Shown piece after piece: positions 12,467 through 13,789 of a DNA stretch of 13,789 nt. The stretch is from contig JAJYJR010000080.1 of the NCBI GenBank assembly GCA_021789355.1, positions 1 to 13,789 of the forward strand, given 5' to 3'. Source of the DNA: Chloroflexota bacterium (GTDB lineage Bacteria > Chloroflexota > Limnocylindria > Limnocylindrales > CSP1-4). The number at the start of each line of letters is the position of its first letter. Within the stretch, counting starts at the first letter, position 1. The notes below the pieces were generated by a model that worked only from the letters and a program-made list of their open reading frames with translations, ran no database searches and was not told where the DNA came from. Both the position numbers and the translations under genes were made by a program.

Positions 12467-12482
12467 GGCCGATCGATCGGCC
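12467..12482 (+). promoter_or_regulatory. 16-bp perfect palindrome GGCCGATCGATCGGCC between permease and binding protein
   Basis: It is fully self-complementary and could act as an RNA hairpin (6-bp stem, TCGA loop) or as an operator. It lies 20 bases before ATG 12503 and about 9 bases before the ribosome site AGGGAGG (12491-12497). An RNA-stabilising or partial-termination role, giving higher binding-protein yield, is inference. Confidence 0.5.
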
Positions 12483-12502
12483 AACCCCACAGGGAGGATT
12501 CA

Positions 12503-13555
12503 ATGCGCCCAAAGAACCGTTTCGGTACGTTCCTGGTGCTGGCCGCAGCCACGGTGTTGGCGGTCGGTGCATGCGGGAGCTCCAAAGCAACTGGCTCCCC
12601 AGCCGGGGCTGCGGCATCTTCAGCCGGCGCTGCAGCCGCATGTAATCCCGCGGCGTCCAACGAAGAGTACGTCTGGATTTCCCAGAACTCCACGCTTCCT
12701 CTGTTCGTTGCCCGCGATCATCCGACCCTCATGCAGGCCGGCAAGGATCTGTGCGTGAAGGTCCGGATCGCCGGCCCGACTAATATCGATCTCGCCGCGT
12801 TCATCTCGACGATCGAGACGGAGTGCGCCGCCCATCCTGCCGGCGTCATCGTCGTCGGGTGGGACCCGTCGCTCAGCGCGTCCGTCAACAAGTGCATCGA
12901 CGAGAAGGTTCCAACGGTTACCGACGATGCCGATCTGCCGAATTCGAAGCGCCTGGCGTTCATCGGCACGGACTGGTACCAGATCGGTGTCCAGCAGGCT
13001 CTCGCCCAGATCGCCGACCTCAAAGCCCGCGGCCTGACGACGGGCAAGGTCGCCACGCTGTCGATCATCAACGCGGACAACATGACGGCCGCCCGCAACG
13101 GCTTCGCTGACACGCTCAAGGGCACGGGCATCACGATCGTCACCAACGAAGACGACGGCGGCGCGTCGGATCAGGCGGCTTCGAAGACGGCTGCCCTGCT
13201 GGCTGCCTATCCTGATCTGACCGGCTTCGCCGGCTTCGACTCCGAGAGCGGCGCTGGCATCGTGACCGCCCTCGACGAGGCAAACAAGGCCGGCAAGTAC
13301 ACCGTCACGGCAATGGAGCAGTCGCCGGAGTTTTTCAAGACCGTCAAGGACGGGAAGGTCACCGCCATCGTCATCCAGAAGCGCGAGCTCTTCACGTACT
13401 ACGCGGTCAAGATGCTGTACGACTTCAATCACAACAACTTCACGATCGCCGGGCTCGACAAGTGGGGAACCAGCACGATCCCCCGGTATCTCGATACGGG
13501 CCTCGTGATGGTCACCAAGGACAACGTCGACCAGGTCCTAGCCGCGCAGAAGTAG
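12503..13555 (+). CDS. periplasmic/lipoprotein sugar-binding protein of the ABC importer (Peripla_BP_4-like)
   Basis: 350 aa. ATG 12503 is chosen because AGGGAGG (12491-12497) precedes it and a lipoprotein signal follows directly: positively charged MRPKNR, a hydrophobic core LVLAAATVLAV, and lipobox VGAC with cysteine C24. A Ser/Ala/Gly-rich linker runs to about residue 50. The mature domain shows the type I binding-protein pattern: a first strand EYVWISQN, then HPAGVIVVGWDPSLSASVNK, a hinge segment, GKVATLSIINADNM, and GFAGFDSESGAGIVTALDEANK. It captures the sugar outside the membrane and hands it to the permease. It is the highest-copy component in such systems, consistent with the hairpin before the next gene. 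Ligand unknown; ribose, xylose, galactose or a polyol are all possible. Confidence 0.93.
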   Translation: MRPKNRFGTFLVLAAATVLAVGACGSSKATGSPAGAAASSAGAAAACNPAASNEEYVWISQNSTLPLFVARDHPTLMQAGKDLCVKVRIAGPTNIDLAAFISTIETECAAHPAGVIVVGWDPSLSASVNKCIDEKVPTVTDDADLPNSKRLAFIGTDWYQIGVQQALAQIADLKARGLTTGKVATLSIINADNMTAARNGFADTLKGTGITIVTNEDDGGASDQAASKTAALLAAYPDLTGFAGFDSESGAGIVTALDEANKAGKYTVTAMEQSPEFFKTVKDGKVTAIVIQKRELFTYYAVKMLYDFNHNNFTIAGLDKWGTSTIPRYLDTGLVMVTKDNVDQVLAAQK

Positions 13556-13572
13556 CGCATTCGCGCATCACC

Positions 13573-13606
13573 AACCGGGCCCGAGAGCTCCTCCCCGGGC
13601 CCGGTT
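13573..13606 (+). terminator. strong hairpin between binding protein and SDR gene
   Basis: An 11-bp perfect stem, AACCGGGCCCG (13573-13583) with CGGGCCCGGTT (13596-13606), and a 12-base loop. It lies 17 bases after the stop at 13555 and 21 bases before the next ATG. There is no U-tract. It may act as a partial terminator that lowers expression of the downstream SDR relative to the binding protein. Confidence 0.6.
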
Positions 13607-13626
13607 ACCCATTCCAGGAGGTTTCG

Positions 13627-13789
13627 ATGTCTGGTCGACTGTCCGGCAAGCGGGCGGCCGTGACGGGGGCGGGCAGTGGGATCGGACGGGCCATCGCCCT
13701 CCGGTACGCGCGCGAGGGTGCGCGAGTCGCGGCGATCGGTCGAACCCAGTCGTCCCTGGACACCCTTGCCGCGGAAGCGGACGGGGTCA
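13627..13789 (+). CDS. SDR-family oxidoreductase, N-terminal part only (cut by window end)
   Basis: The first 54 codons are visible: MSGRLSGKRAAVTGAGSGIG and on to SSLDTLAAEAD. The TGxxxGIG dinucleotide-binding motif is at residues 13-20, followed by the normal second strand VAAIGR, so it is a classical short-chain dehydrogenase/reductase using NAD(P). ATG 13627 has AGGAGG at 13616-13621, 5 bases upstream. The active-site YxxxK lies beyond the window. It sits directly after a sugar ABC operon, so it probably oxidises the imported sugar or polyol, although a hairpin separates it from the binding-protein gene. Substrate unknown. Confidence 0.9.
   Translation, partial: MSGRLSGKRAAVTGAGSGIGRAIALRYAREGARVAAIGRTQSSLDTLAAEADGV

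Noticed and set aside
12620..13432. 270-codon minus-strand frame opposite the binding protein
   Set aside because: Shadow of a lipoprotein with a clear signal peptide and ribosome site on the plus strand.
1..13789. CRISPR array, prophage structural genes or integrase
   Set aside because: No evenly spaced long repeats and no integrase, capsid or terminase motif in any frame I read.

Overview
The window is 13.8 kb of very GC-rich bacterial DNA. Dense genes, third-position GC bias, GTG/TTG starts, TAnnnT-type -10 boxes close to start codons and the gene families suggest an uncultured Chloroflexota-like (or possibly Actinomycetota) genome. No marker gene here settles the phylum, so this is inference.

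Region 1 (1-2267): a translationally coupled pair, a DUF1611 P-loop protein (DgcN-like) and an enolase-superfamily epimerase/racemase (DgcA / Ala-Glu epimerase type), probably for D-glutamate or cell-wall peptide amino-acid catabolism. Region 2 (2268-4742): an intergenic stretch with three 12-bp-spaced DnaA-box-like nonamers and a GC-rich tandem repeat, two small unknown genes (the second probably leaderless), strong hairpins, and a GT39/ArnT-like membrane glycosyltransferase with no good start codon. Region 3 (4727-6118, minus): a solitary SPPY-type DNA methyltransferase whose end overlaps the glycosyltransferase.

Region 4 (6215-8962) is the most interesting part. A tRNA-Arg(TCT) is followed by a C-terminal relic of an IS1595/ISXO2-type transposase. 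Next comes a two-gene operon of a winged-HTH-nucleotidyltransferase (MNT) fusion and a HEPN protein, behind a promoter with two tandem dyad operators whose centres are 21 bp apart. After that lie a tRNA-Ser-like relic, a truncated deazaflavin nitroreductase-like relic, and a HicB-HicA toxin-antitoxin pair. This looks like a small tRNA-linked island with two toxin-antitoxin systems. The HEPN protein has the RNxxxH motif but lacks the tyrosine that MntA-type antitoxins AMPylate in classical HepT, while the antitoxin carries its own DNA-binding domain. The pair may therefore be a variant of the type VII system.

Region 5 (9043-13789): a PRC-barrel-like protein, then a sugar ABC importer operon from a near-consensus promoter at 9511-9540. 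The order is a 43-codon small ORF, an RbsA/MglA-type ATPase, an RbsC-type permease, a lipoprotein sugar-binding protein, a terminator-like hairpin, and the start of an SDR dehydrogenase that runs off the window. The SDR probably oxidises the imported sugar or polyol.
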